A DNA stretch of 64,000 nucleotides from an uncultured Coriobacteriaceae bacterium (lineage in GTDB: Bacteria; Actinomycetota; Coriobacteriia; Coriobacteriales; Atopobiaceae): the NCBI GenBank assembly GCA_902786015.1, contig CADAAU010000002.1, positions 124,001 to 188,000 on the forward strand. Reading direction: 5' to 3'. This document shows, one piece after another, positions 17,778 through 26,364 of the stretch. The stretch's first letter is position 1, and the number at the start of each line of letters is the position of its first letter. Both the position numbers and the translations under genes were made by a program. Under the pieces are notes generated by a model. The model searched no databases and was not told where the DNA came from. It saw nothing but the letters and a program-made list of their open reading frames with translations.

Positions 17778-18791
17778 CTATTCCTCTTGAGCCGCTTCTT
17801 CTCGTTGTCCGGCCATAAGATACGCCTTGGCGTCAAGGGGCTCCCCATCGCGCCAGCGAAGTTTAAGAAAGGTGGGGAAACAATACAGATGAGTATTTGC
17901 GCCACGACGCGAGGCGCGTACCGAGAAGGTGGTCTCCCCGAGGTCACGCCAGCGCTCATCGACCAGGCCCCACTCTTCCACGCGCTGCATGAGTGCGCCC
18001 GCGCTCCCGTCGACCTCGAAGCTTTCCCGCGTTTCTCCCTTGGCAGGCGGGGCAAATCGCACGCTGGCCCCAAGCGTGGGACTTGTGCTGCCATCGGGTT
18101 GGACATCAAACTGGAATTCGAACTGGAAGGGCGTCGACGCGAGAGCTTGGCATCGCTCTACGACGGTGTCTCCAAGTTCCAAGAGTCCGGCTTGGCGCAG
18201 GTCCGCCTCCAGCAGCGAAGAGTCATCGGCATATGCGCGTTGCCGCTCGCGGTTTGGTATGCACTCCACACGCAGGTGGTGTTCGGGCCTTTGGGGGAAT
18301 ACGCCCGCATAGCAGGGAAACCAGCTTTGCGGCAGGCGTTTGCGAAATTCCAAATACGAGGTTGCCGCGTCCGGTTTTCCTACCGTCCGCAAAAAAGCCT
18401 GGGTAATGCTTGGATCTGACTCCGATGCTAGGAGTTGGACTGCGGGCGTGGACGAGTTGCCACTGGACGTGTCCCAGCTCAGCGCCAATTGTCTCACTCC
18501 GCGTTCTTGCGCGGCAAACCATTCGAATGCCTTGGGGCAACCGCCCGTCTGCTGCGGTGAGAATTTCATGTTTGGGCGAAGGTCGCTGCGGGTGGTAAGG
18601 GCGTGAAGGTCGAACCAAGGCTCTCCCAAAAGCGGAAGCTCAAACCACAGTTCGGGAAAGGCACTGCTGGCGAGACTGCGTGCGAACGCCTCGAATGCCG
18701 CTGCCCCCGAGGAGCCAAACAGCGTCTCGTTCCGTCCGTTGCGTGCTGCAAGCGCATAAATTAGCTGGTACTGCATCAGACGCTCGTCCAT
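17778..18791 (-). CDS. Unknown protein, upstream member of a tandem paralogue pair
   Basis: A 337-residue cytoplasmic protein. Landmarks shared with the downstream paralogue are ELPLLGEPWFD, RLPQSWFPCYAGVFPQRPEHHLRV, FQFEFQFDVQPDGSTSP, VEEWGLVDERWRDL and KLRWRDGEPLDAKAYLM. Start ATG 18791 has AAAGAGGG upstream. The two copies have diverged strongly, yet keep the same length and the same motif spacing, which points to selection on both, perhaps as a heterodimer. No modification substrate or peptide gene is seen beside them. Function unknown. Confidence 0.65.
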   Translation of the reverse strand: MDERLMQYQLIYALAARNGRNETLFGSSGAAAFEAFARSLASSAFPELWFELPLLGEPWFDLHALTTRSDLRPNMKFSPQQTGGCPKAFEWFAAQERGVRQLALSWDTSSGNSSTPAVQLLASESDPSITQAFLRTVGKPDAATSYLEFRKRLPQSWFPCYAGVFPQRPEHHLRVECIPNRERQRAYADDSSLLEADLRQAGLLELGDTVVERCQALASTPFQFEFQFDVQPDGSTSPTLGASVRFAPPAKGETRESFEVDGSAGALMQRVEEWGLVDERWRDLGETTFSVRASRRGANTHLYCFPTFLKLRWRDGEPLDAKAYLMAGQREEAAQEE

Positions 18792-18957
18792 CAAACTGCC
18801 CTCTTTCGGCAGAGTTGGTGTTACTGCTTACATAGCATATTACGCGCTCAGCGGGCCCGCGTTCCAGTGCTTCGTCTTCTTGTTGCACATTTTTATTGCG
18901 GTGAGGCCTGTCGGTGTGGTACAGTTCTTCTTCGTTTGCAACAGATAGGCAGTTTGT

Positions 18958-18995
18958 AAGGTGTCACCTTGAAAACCACCTCAAAAAAACAAGGG
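18958..18995 (+). promoter_or_regulatory. Candidate preQ1-I riboswitch
   Basis: AGGTG (18959-18963) can pair with CACCT (18977-18981) around a 13-base loop. The tail CAAAAAAACAAGGGG follows directly, and its CAAGG (18990-18994) complements CCTTG in the loop (18967-18971), giving the small H-type pseudoknot with an A-rich tail typical of preQ1-I aptamers. AAGGGG is also the ribosome site of the transporter gene, so ligand binding would hide it and reduce translation. Confidence 0.6.
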
Positions 18996-19006
18996 GTTGT
19001 TACCGC

Positions 19007-19723
19007 ATGAAAAAGGTCCTTTCCACCATCAGCCAAATGCTTTCGTCCGTTCACCCGCTCGTTCTTGCGTTGTCGGTTCTCTCCATTGTGGGAATGAACC
19101 TCCTGGCAAACAAGAGCATCGATACCGGGGTTCCTTGGTTGGCTCTCGACTGCGGGATTCTCCTTTCGTGGCTCGCGTTTTTGTCTATGGATGTGGCGAC
19201 GCATTGCTACGGCCCTCGCACGGCGACGGTCGTCTCGCTTACGGCACTTGCGCTTAACCTCGTGATGGTGGCGGTCTTCTTTGTGGCGAGCATCATTCCG
19301 GGCGTATGGGGCGAGAGCTTCGTGCCCGGAAGCGAGGGCATCATAAACACTGCGCTCGATCATACCTTTGGCGGGACGTGGTTCATCATCTTGGGAAGCT
19401 CCATCGCCTACGCGGTGTCCGCCGTGGTAAATAACTTCCTCAACTGGGGCATCGGCGAGCGCGTGGGCAACACCAGGAGCTTTGGCACCTTTGCCCTGCG
19501 CAGCTACGTCTCTACGTTTGTGGCGCAGTTCACGGACAACATCACCTTTGCGCTCATCGTGAGCAGGACCTTCTTTGGGTGGACCATGCTGCAGTGCATT
19601 ACTTGCGCGTTGACGGGCGCCGTCCTCGAACTGCTCTTTGAGGTGTTCTTTTCTCCTATTGGGTATCGCATTTCGCGGAAACTGCTGCCTTCTCGCTCGG
19701 CACGCTCTTTGGAGCTAGCCTAG
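19007..19723 (+). CDS. VUT-family (YhhQ/QPTR-like) queuosine-precursor transporter
   Basis: A 238-residue integral membrane protein of the VUT/DUF165 type with about six transmembrane segments (LALSVLSIVGMNLLAN, ILLSWLAFLSMDVATHCYG, LALNLVMVAVFFVASII and others). Family marks are the polar FLSMDVATHCYGPRTA after the second segment and the NNFLNWGIGERVG and RSYVSTFVAQFTDN region. Members import preQ0/preQ1 or queuine. The candidate preQ1 riboswitch overlapping the ribosome site supports this substrate. Start ATG 19007 is ten bases after AAGGGG. Four bases separate it from the SDR gene, so they are probably cotranscribed. Confidence 0.75.
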   Translation: MKKVLSTISQMLSSVHPLVLALSVLSIVGMNLLANKSIDTGVPWLALDCGILLSWLAFLSMDVATHCYGPRTATVVSLTALALNLVMVAVFFVASIIPGVWGESFVPGSEGIINTALDHTFGGTWFIILGSSIAYAVSAVVNNFLNWGIGERVGNTRSFGTFALRSYVSTFVAQFTDNITFALIVSRTFFGWTMLQCITCALTGAVLELLFEVFFSPIGYRISRKLLPSRSARSLELA

Positions 19724-19726
19724 GCC

Positions 19727-20374
19727 ATGAACGTCGTTGTTAGCGGCACGTCGAGCGGTATTGGTAGGGCTATTGCCAAGCGATTCCTCGTCGAACGGCA
19801 TCACGTCTTTGGCTTCGATATGGCCCCGGCCACGCTGCTGCATCCGCACTATGCTCACTTCGTACATGATATCCGCAGTGATGAGTATCCCGACGTCCCC
19901 GCCCCGCACATCCTTGTGGCAAATGCGGGAACCATTGGGGAGGAAGATGCAATCGACGTCAACCTTGTGGGCACCATTCGGTTCGTCGAGCATTTCGTGG
20001 CGGGCGATGCGTTGCGGTCGGTGCTCTTTGTGGCGTCCGCCTCGGCGCGCAACGGTGCAGAGTTTCCGCTCTACGTCGCGAGCAAGGCGGGCATCGTTGG
20101 CTACATGAAGAACCTTGCGCTGAGGCTCGCACCACGTGGGATTACCGTGAACAGCATCTCGCCGGGAGGGGTCATCACGCCCGCAAACGAGCACATCCTT
20201 TCGAGCGAGAACCTCTATGCGCAGGTGCTTGCCGAGACGCTCTTGGGAAAATGGGCCGAAGCCGCAGAAATTGCGGACTTGGCGTGGTACCTCACCATGG
20301 TTAACCGCTCCATCACGGGTGAGGACATCCTTATCGATAACGGAGAGATGCTAAAGTCGAACTTCATTTGGTAG
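19727..20374 (+). CDS. Short-chain dehydrogenase/reductase (SDR)
   Basis: A 215-residue cytoplasmic NAD(P)-dependent oxidoreductase. It has the Rossmann motif GTSSGIG at residues 7-13, LVANAGTIG, the catalytic YVASK (near residue 120) preceded by the SASARNG serine strand, and the SPGGVITPAN cofactor loop. The short length fits a classical SDR lacking some of the usual substrate loop. Substrate unknown. It follows the transporter gene by four bases and may share its transcript. Confidence 0.82.
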   Translation: MNVVVSGTSSGIGRAIAKRFLVERHHVFGFDMAPATLLHPHYAHFVHDIRSDEYPDVPAPHILVANAGTIGEEDAIDVNLVGTIRFVEHFVAGDALRSVLFVASASARNGAEFPLYVASKAGIVGYMKNLALRLAPRGITVNSISPGGVITPANEHILSSENLYAQVLAETLLGKWAEAAEIADLAWYLTMVNRSITGEDILIDNGEMLKSNFIW

Positions 20375-20439
20375 TCGAGCTCGCGCAGGCCTGTCATCGG
20401 CGCCATTCTTTAAGCTTTTGGCAGTCGGAAGATTTCGCG

Positions 20440-20595
20440 AGTGTACCCAAATTACAAGGTAATCCGCAAAACCCCAGATAGCGCTTCGGGCAAATGCAAT
20501 TTGGGTACACTGTCTATTTTAGCTAGTGTACCCAAATTGCATTTCTGTCCGCAGTCAACTGGCTTTTGCGGCCTCTTGTGCAATTTGGGCACACT
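20440..20595. repeat. Four-arm palindromic element, GTGTACCCAAATT type
   Basis: Arms: GAGTGTACCCAAATTACAAG (20440-20459), CAAATGCAATTTGGGTACAC (from 20491), AGTGTACCCAAATTGCATTT (from 20525) and GTGCAATTTGGGCACACT (20578-20595). The inner arms are near-perfect inverted repeats around a 13-bp centre that reads TAAAATAG on the minus strand. Layout and centre match the 371-529 element, though the arm sequences differ. Confidence 0.75.
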
Positions 20596-20870
20596 CTTGC
20601 CATCGTGCTTTCAATGGATTTTAAGGTACAGCCTGCCTTTTCGCCCTCGGAGGGTATGAACCAGGCTAATTTGCCAGATTCTCGTCCTCCCATGTGTCCC
20701 ATGCGCTGCCGAGGGCTTTCGGAGAACCGAATGGGGCTTTGGTCCAATACACAAAGCATTGCGCCATGATTGGGCAAAGGATTGGCATACCATCCATGGC
20801 TTCGCTTGCCGGCATATGCGAACCTTTTATGGTCAGTAGGTATGCGCATTAAGACCGAGAGGAGCACGGC
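20596..20870. other. Upstream region of the ptb-buk operon
   Basis: I see no gene here. It must contain the ptb promoter; a GAGAGGAG ribosome site ends it. No clear operator was found. Confidence 0.5.
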
Positions 20871-21878
20871 ATGGACCTGATGGAGCAATTGCGAGATCGC
20901 GCAGCGGCAAATCCGCAGAAGGTGGCCTTCTTTGAGGGAACCAATCCAAAGATGATGGAGACAGTTGGTGAGCTTGCCAAGGCGGGGTTGGCCGACTGCT
21001 ACCTCGTGGGTGACGGTGCCGAGCTCGCAAGGGCCGCCGAGGAAGTTGGCGTGGACCTGTCGAACGTCACCGTGGTTGACGTTACCGACGCAGAAGCCAA
21101 CGAGGCTTTCGCACAGCGATTTGAGGTCATTCCCGACTGTCCGTTCCGTGCCAAGGGCGTTCGTCGTCGTGCCAAGCGCGCCATGGATCGCGCGCTCATG
21201 ATGCAGCGTATCGGTGACACCGACATCACGTTCGGCGGCATCGACTGCTCCACGGGCGACGTCATCATCGGTGGCCAGACCATCGTGGGTCTTGCCGACG
21301 GCGTCGACACCATCTCGAGCCTGGGCATCTTCAACATCCCCGGATGGGAGGGCAGCGAGGGACCGCTGCTGGGCTTTGGCGACGCGGCTGTGTGCGTCAA
21401 CCCCGATCCCGAGCAGCTCGCCTCCATCGCCATCAGCGCCGCAGAGACCGTGCAGGCACTCATGGGCTGGGAGCCTCGCGTGGCCATGCTCAGCTACTCC
21501 ACCGACGGATCGGCAGAGGGCGAGCTCGTCGACAAGGTTCGTGCTGCCGTCAAGGTCGCACAGGAGCGCCGTCCCGACCTAAAGATCGACGGCGAGTTCC
21601 AGCTCGATTCGGCTATTCGCCCCGAAATCGCCGCAAAGAAGGTCCGCCGCGAGTCCGAGGTCGCCGGCAAGGCGAACGTGCTCATCTGCCCCGACATCAA
21701 CGTGGGCAACATCGGCGTCAAGCTCGTACAGAACTTCGCTCACGCCGACGCCTACGGCCCCATGCTGCAGGGCTTCAAAAAGATCGTCTGCGACTGCTCA
21801 CGCTCTGCGCCGGTCTCCGAGCTCGTGGGCAACGTCGTCATGAGCTGCGTGCGCAGCCAGGCCCTCAAGGGAGAGTAG
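20871..21878 (+). CDS. ptb: Phosphate butyryltransferase (phosphate acetyl/butyryltransferase family)
   Basis: A 335-residue PTA_PTB-family enzyme predicted to convert an acyl-CoA (butyryl- or a related short-chain) and phosphate into acyl phosphate and CoA. Typical parts are VAFFEGTNPKMMETV near the start, the family serine/glycine region (GGIDCSTGDVIIGGQTIVG) and the C-terminal FQLDSAIRPEIAAKK plus LICPDINVGNIGVKLVQNF. The adjacent kinase would turn the acyl phosphate into acid and ATP, a substrate-level phosphorylation route used by anaerobes. GAGGAG precedes ATG 20871. One base separates its stop from the kinase start. Acetate or branched acids cannot be excluded as products. Confidence 0.85.
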   Translation: MDLMEQLRDRAAANPQKVAFFEGTNPKMMETVGELAKAGLADCYLVGDGAELARAAEEVGVDLSNVTVVDVTDAEANEAFAQRFEVIPDCPFRAKGVRRRAKRAMDRALMMQRIGDTDITFGGIDCSTGDVIIGGQTIVGLADGVDTISSLGIFNIPGWEGSEGPLLGFGDAAVCVNPDPEQLASIAISAAETVQALMGWEPRVAMLSYSTDGSAEGELVDKVRAAVKVAQERRPDLKIDGEFQLDSAIRPEIAAKKVRRESEVAGKANVLICPDINVGNIGVKLVQNFAHADAYGPMLQGFKKIVCDCSRSAPVSELVGNVVMSCVRSQALKGE

Positions 21879-21879
21879 C

Positions 21880-22989
21880 ATGGCAAGCAAGGCCTATCGT
21901 ATTCTGGTAATCAATCCTGGCTCGACGTCCACCAAGGTCGGCGTGTTTGACGGAGAGACCGAGGTGTTTACAAAGAACGTCGCGCACGAGGCGTTAAAAC
22001 TGGCCGAGTTTGCTGGTGTGTCCGATCAGATGCCGTATCGTCGAGACATGATTCTTGCTGCGCTCAAGGAGAACGGCGTCGACCTCGCGACCATCGACGC
22101 ATTCGTTGGTCGTGGTGGCGGCCTGCTCTCGCTCGAGGGTGGCACCTACGCCGTAAACGATGTCATTCTTGACCATGCGTATCGCGGCGCTAATGGCATT
22201 CAGCATCCTGCGCAACTTGGCAGCCAGCTTGCCCATGAGTTCGCGCAGCAGGTCGGCAAGCCGGCCTTCGTGGTCAATCCGCCCGACACCGACGAGTTCT
22301 GTGACCTTGCGCGCATGACGGGCATCAAGGGCGTGTATCGCAACGCCCACCTGCATGCGCTCAACCTCAAGGAGACGGCCATCCGCCACGCGCACGGCAT
22401 GGGCAAGCGTTACGACGAGTGCAACTTCATCGTATGCCACATCGGTGGGGGAGTATCCATCAGTGCGCATCAGCATGGCAAGATGATCGACGGTTACGAC
22501 ATCGTGCAGGGCGAGGGCGCCATGGCTCCCACGCGCTGCGGAGCCGTGCCCGTTGCTGGTGTTCTTGACTACCTTGAGGCGGGCCACACCATCAAGGAGG
22601 CACGTGCGCTCTGCATGAAGACCGGCGGCTTCGTTGACCTGCTGGGAACCTCCGACGCCATCGAGGTGTGCAATCGCGCCGCAGCTGGCGACAAGGCCGC
22701 ACAGCGTGCATGGGACGCCATGCTCTATCAGCTCAACAAGTACATCGGCTCCATGGCCACGGTGCTTGGCGGCAAGGTAGACGGCATACTGCTCGGCGGT
22801 GGCATGGTTCACAACAAGGACCTCGTCAAGTCCATTGAGGACAACTGCGGCTGGATTGCGCCTGTCTCGGCCTATCCGGGTGAGTTTGAGCTCGAGGCTA
22901 TGGCCGCAGGCGCCATCCGCGTGCTCGACGGCGAAGAAGAGGCAAAGACCTATACCGGCGTGCCGGTGTTTACGGGATTTGACGACTAG
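21880..22989 (+). CDS. buk: Butyrate kinase (acetokinase family), first copy
   Basis: The 369-residue product is a butyrate/branched-chain fatty acid kinase of the ASKHA fold. It begins with the phosphate-binding LVINPGSTSTKVGVFDGE, then HPAQLGSQLAHEFAQQVGKP, VCHIGGGVSISAHQHGKMID and the C-terminal LGGGMVHNKDLV ATP site. It makes ATP from acyl phosphate supplied by the ptb product directly upstream. AAGGGAGAG precedes ATG 21880. A strong terminator at 23001-23038 ends the operon. A second, more diverged kinase lies at 27692-28828. Confidence 0.88.
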   Translation: MASKAYRILVINPGSTSTKVGVFDGETEVFTKNVAHEALKLAEFAGVSDQMPYRRDMILAALKENGVDLATIDAFVGRGGGLLSLEGGTYAVNDVILDHAYRGANGIQHPAQLGSQLAHEFAQQVGKPAFVVNPPDTDEFCDLARMTGIKGVYRNAHLHALNLKETAIRHAHGMGKRYDECNFIVCHIGGGVSISAHQHGKMIDGYDIVQGEGAMAPTRCGAVPVAGVLDYLEAGHTIKEARALCMKTGGFVDLLGTSDAIEVCNRAAAGDKAAQRAWDAMLYQLNKYIGSMATVLGGKVDGILLGGGMVHNKDLVKSIEDNCGWIAPVSAYPGEFELEAMAAGAIRVLDGEEEAKTYTGVPVFTGFDD

Positions 22990-23000
22990 CGAGTCGTGAG

Positions 23001-23038
23001 GCGAGTCCTCCTCACCTGCTGTGGGGAGGACTCGTTTT
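23001..23038 (+). terminator. Intrinsic terminator after ptb-buk
   Basis: GCGAGTCCTCC pairs with GGAGGACTCG and is followed by TTTT. Confidence 0.85.
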
Positions 23039-23057
23039 GGCAAGGAAGGATAAGGAA

Positions 23058-23549
23058 ATGATAAAGGATTCCAGACTCGCGCTGGCCATCTCGATTGCTC
23101 TGCTGCCGCCCATATGGGCGGTCGTTTCGGGACACCTGGGCATCACGTGTGGGGCTGTGGCGCTTATTTGTGCGGGAATCTATGTGAGTGCCGGAAACAA
23201 AGTCGAGCTTGGCTTGCCTATGTCGCTTGGATTCCTGCTTTCGGACCTCATGGCGGTCTGCGCTATCTGGATGATGGAGAATCTGCCGTTCCCGCCTGAC
23301 GTAAATACCTTCCTCACGCTGGCCGTTCTGGGATTTCTTGCCGTCATGCTCTGCACGCGCCTACAGAAGGTGTTCTTTTTGCCTGCGGTCTTGAGCGGCT
23401 GGGCAGTAGGCCTCACGGTCATGGGACCGCTGGGCTTTGGCGGCTTAGGGACCATGCCAATACAAGTTGCAATTGCTATGCTCGCTGGTGTATGGTATGC
23501 GGGCTTTGCGGTAGACGTGTTCAGCCGCTGGATCGGACCCAAGGAATAG
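23058..23549 (+). CDS. Small membrane protein (DUF1097-like)
   Basis: A 163-residue protein with about five hydrophobic segments (LALAISIALLPPIWAVVSG, CGAVALICAGIYVSAGN, LGFLLSDLMAVCAIWMM and others). Length and layout fit DUF1097 inner-membrane proteins, whose function is unknown. Start ATG 23058 follows AAGGAAGGATAAGGA; the in-frame TTG at 23037 lies in the terminator and is unlikely. The next membrane-protein gene follows by 38 bp in the same direction, suggesting an operon. A role in solute export or membrane stress is possible but not shown. Confidence 0.7.
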   Translation: MIKDSRLALAISIALLPPIWAVVSGHLGITCGAVALICAGIYVSAGNKVELGLPMSLGFLLSDLMAVCAIWMMENLPFPPDVNTFLTLAVLGFLAVMLCTRLQKVFFLPAVLSGWAVGLTVMGPLGFGGLGTMPIQVAIAMLAGVWYAGFAVDVFSRWIGPKE

Positions 23550-23587
23550 CGCTGCTGCGGTAGCACACAAAAAGAGAGGAAACTATC

Positions 23588-24094
23588 ATGCCCATGAAAC
23601 CAAAAACCAAACTCATCAGCGTCCTGCTTACAAACATCCCCATTGCGCTGTGCTTGTCGATCGTCGCGAGCTACATTGGCCTTCAGGGTGCCGGCCTGCC
23701 CAGCGAGGCGTTTATGCCCGCGTTGATGCGCTCCGTTGCGTTGAACTTCGTGCTCTCCTACATCATCTCGTTCTTTGTTGGCATGTTCATTCCTGCTCCC
23801 AAGTGGGGCATGGCCCTTGCCGGCGCCTGTGGCGTCAAGCCGCAGGACGGCATCAAGTTCGGATTGATCATGAACGTCGTCATCAACACCGTATACGTAA
23901 TCTGCAACTCCCTCATCCTGACTTACGTGAACGCGATTCTCATCGGTGGTGCCCCCATGCAGGCCTACCTGCCCGCTCTTCTGGGCAGCCTGCTTCCCTG
24001 CTGGCTTACCGGCTTTGTGGTGTCTTTCCTTTGGGCACAGCAGGCCGAGAAGATCGCCCGCAACATCTGCGACGATCCCGCGCCAAGGATGTAG
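23588..24094 (+). CDS. Small membrane protein of unknown function
   Basis: A 168-residue protein with about four transmembrane segments (VLLTNIPIALCLSIVASYIG, NFVLSYIISFFVGMFI, LIMNVVINTVYVICNSLILTY, LLGSLLPCWLTGFVVSFLW) and a short cytoplasmic tail (AEKIARNICDDPAPRM). It vaguely resembles DUF2798-type proteins. AGAGAGGAAA precedes ATG 23588. It closes a two-gene unit of membrane proteins behind ptb-buk, before a perfect 19-bp-arm terminator. No function can be assigned. Confidence 0.65.
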   Translation: MPMKPKTKLISVLLTNIPIALCLSIVASYIGLQGAGLPSEAFMPALMRSVALNFVLSYIISFFVGMFIPAPKWGMALAGACGVKPQDGIKFGLIMNVVINTVYVICNSLILTYVNAILIGGAPMQAYLPALLGSLLPCWLTGFVVSFLWAQQAEKIARNICDDPAPRM

Positions 24095-24135
24095 AAAACC
24101 GGCACGAGCGAACCCAGTTCGCTTGTGCCGGTTTT
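24095..24135 (+). terminator. Intrinsic terminator
   Basis: AAAACCGGCACGAGCGAAC and its near-perfect complement (24117-24135) form a 19-bp stem with a 3-base loop. It ends in TTTT, and in AAAA on the other side, so it can act in both directions. Confidence 0.85.
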
Positions 24136-24254
24136 GATCTGGGCATTGGAGTCGACATGTCAATCGTGTCGATTCCTGTCTTTAATTCTGGTTTGTATTG
24201 TTCTACAATGATGGTTCGGCAATAACCATAACGAAACAGAAAGAAGGAATTGCC

Positions 24255-24749
24255 ATGGATAGCACAACAGCAGAGACTGCCGCGGCGGCGGGCTTCATCG
24301 GAGCAAGCATCATGATGATCCTGCTCTTCTTGGCCGTTTTCTATGTCCTACTCATCATTGCGCGCTGGAAGATCTTTACCAAGGCGGGTGTTGAGGGCTG
24401 GAAGTCAATCATCCCCATTTACTCGGACTACGTAGAGTGGAAGCTTAGCTGGAATAACATCAATATGTTCTGGGCAAGCCTTGGCGCGATTGTCGTCGGT
24501 TCGATTTTGAGCAGCTTGAACACCTCGATGGCGAGTGCGGACGGAACGGCTCCTCTGGGCGGCTTCTTGGGCATCCTCGCTATCCTGGCAGTGCTTGCCG
24601 GTAGCATTCTGGGCTTGGTCGCTAAGTTCAAGCTGTTCCAGGCCTTTGGCAAGAGCGTTGGGTTCTTCATCGGTTACATCTTCATCCCCAACATCATGAT
24701 GCTCATCCTCGGCTTTGGTTCGGCTCAGTATCAGGGTCCGCAAGACTAG
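24255..24749 (+). CDS. Membrane protein of the DUF5684 type
   Basis: A 164-residue protein with four hydrophobic segments. The diagnostic part is RWKIFTKAGVEGWKSIIPIYSDYVEWKLSW after the first segment, a pattern shared by DUF5684 proteins (a small cytosolic loop rich in Trp, Lys and Pro), followed by KFKLFQAFGKSVGFFIGYIF. Function unknown; relatives are found next to signal-peptidase-like genes in some actinobacteria and firmicutes. AAGGAATTGCC precedes ATG 24255. The gene stands alone between two terminators. Confidence 0.7.
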   Translation: MDSTTAETAAAAGFIGASIMMILLFLAVFYVLLIIARWKIFTKAGVEGWKSIIPIYSDYVEWKLSWNNINMFWASLGAIVVGSILSSLNTSMASADGTAPLGGFLGILAILAVLAGSILGLVAKFKLFQAFGKSVGFFIGYIFIPNIMMLILGFGSAQYQGPQD

Positions 24750-24776
24750 CTCGCAGACAACATAAGCACGACCTTT

Positions 24777-24806
24777 GGGAGCCCGGCCATGTGTCGGGCT
24801 CCTTTT
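24777..24806 (+). terminator. Intrinsic terminator
   Basis: GGGAGCCCG pairs with CGGGCTCC and is followed by TTTT, between the DUF5684-type gene and the convergent zinc-ribbon gene. Confidence 0.85.
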
Positions 24807-24829
24807 GTGTCCGTAGGAAAAAGCGAGCC

Positions 24830-26065
24830 TCAGACCAGGGTGATGTGCTCCGCAACGACGCGCAGGGTCTCGAAGGCGAGCTGACGTGGGTCACCGGAGA
24901 AGTCGGACCCGGTGATTATCATCTGCCCTTGTTGTCCAAGATCCGTTTGGGCGTTGGGGCCACCTCCAAACTCTTTCCCATCATATTTGATCGTAATAAG
25001 GTCGCACCTGCGGCCCTGCGCATCGGTTATGCGACCGGCGACGCCTCCGTCATCTAACTTTGTGGTGATGTCCAGCGTATTGCCATTCGAGAGCGTGAGA
25101 GTCTGATCGGGTGCGCCGTTGTGCCACCAGTATTGGTCCTTGGACTGATCTACAGATACGATCATCGCACGATTCGGCTGTTCGCTGCCATAGTACAGGG
25201 TGAATCTATTGTCGCCCATCTGCGTTTGCAGCGCATCCCATTCCGTGGACATGGCGAAGTCGATACCATCCAAGTGGATGATGTCCACAGAGGACTTGCT
25301 CGTAGCGGAATTGTCGTCGGTCTTGCTGGGCGAGTCCGTCGTTTTGTCTGTGGCCTTGTCCTCAGATTTGTCCGAATCGGTCGAAGGCTTGTCCGCTGAC
25401 TTGCCTGCACCGCCTTCGCAGCTCTTGCGCGCGACATCGGCCAGCTCTTGTGCCTTGCGGGCGTCTCGCCCGCCATCCGCTTCCGCCCACTCGAGTGCCG
25501 CGGCAATCTGGTCTTCGGTGAGGTCCGAGGCGTCTATGGGTGTGAACACGAGCGGTTCTGTCGTGTTTGCCGTCTTTCCCGAAGCCACTGCCTCGTCGTC
25601 AAGAATGACCTCCATCGTTGGCTGAGCGACCTCGTAAATCGTGCCATCGGACGCAATGGGAGACCCCAAGGCCTGAATCTCGTAAGAGCCCTGTGCAAGA
25701 AGAAGTCCACTTCCGTCTGGTTCCAAGTATGCGACTTGGGAAACCTCGTCGCCGTACGCGCTTGTTCCCGTGGCCTGCACCGGTACGCGGGTTCCCTCCT
25801 CGTCGAGACCGGGAACCTCCAAGGGAATGCTTACGGCGATTTGCGGGTGTTCGTTGGCGCGAAGAAAGGCGAGCACTCCTACTACAAGCGCGAGGCCCAG
25901 TGTGCAGCCAACGAGTGCGGCAACAACCACGCGCATGCGGCTTTGGTTGTTTGGAGGCGTGGCGCCAGCGTCAGATGCGATGGGTTGGTTTGCGACGGGA
26001 GCTCCGCATCTGGGGCAGAAGCGCGCGTCATCGGAAAGCTGATTCCCACAGGCGTTACAGTACAC
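24830..26065 (-). CDS. Zinc-ribbon membrane-anchored protein with extracellular domain
   Basis: The 411-residue product starts with a zinc ribbon (YCNACGNQLSDDARFCPRCGAPV, two CxxC pairs) on the cytoplasmic side. A transmembrane segment (VVVAALVGCTLGLALVVGVLAFL), an extracellular domain, a Ser/Asp/Lys-rich linker (residues about 220-270) and a C-terminal domain of about 130 residues follow. The zinc_ribbon_2 plus transmembrane layout is common in actinobacterial and firmicute proteins of unknown function. Start GTG 26065 follows AAAGGAG; the longer upstream frame lacks a ribosome site and would put residues before the zinc ribbon. Transcribed alone. Confidence 0.75.
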   Translation of the reverse strand: MYCNACGNQLSDDARFCPRCGAPVANQPIASDAGATPPNNQSRMRVVVAALVGCTLGLALVVGVLAFLRANEHPQIAVSIPLEVPGLDEEGTRVPVQATGTSAYGDEVSQVAYLEPDGSGLLLAQGSYEIQALGSPIASDGTIYEVAQPTMEVILDDEAVASGKTANTTEPLVFTPIDASDLTEDQIAAALEWAEADGGRDARKAQELADVARKSCEGGAGKSADKPSTDSDKSEDKATDKTTDSPSKTDDNSATSKSSVDIIHLDGIDFAMSTEWDALQTQMGDNRFTLYYGSEQPNRAMIVSVDQSKDQYWWHNGAPDQTLTLSNGNTLDITTKLDDGGVAGRITDAQGRRCDLITIKYDGKEFGGGPNAQTDLGQQGQMIITGSDFSGDPRQLAFETLRVVAEHITLV

Positions 26066-26311
26066 GGCCACTCCTTTGCGTTGGCTCCATTCGCCCGTAT
26101 TGTACCGCGAGCGAATGACATGCACGAACGGAATAAACGGGCACGGTCGTTAGCGCCACGGATGCGGCTTTCTTGCCTGTGGTGTCTGTAGTGTGCGCAA
26201 CTTAGAGCTACCTGACCCGCGACCTGCGGCATTGCAATTCTTCGTAGGGGCTGTGCACATTACTGAACTTCTGGGGCGACCGGCTCGACCTCGGTGACAC
26301 CCATGGAGGTC

Positions 26312-26352
26312 GCCGACCATCCCTCCGCATTGGTGCGGCGGGGATGGTCGGC
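26312..26352 (-). terminator. Intrinsic terminator of the MFS/butyrate-kinase unit
   Basis: GCCGACCATCCC pairs with GGGATGGTCGGC around a smaller CCGC/GCGG stem, placed just after the stop of the MFS gene. The T-run is weak. Confidence 0.65.
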
Positions 26353-26364
26353 TTCAAAATCTGG

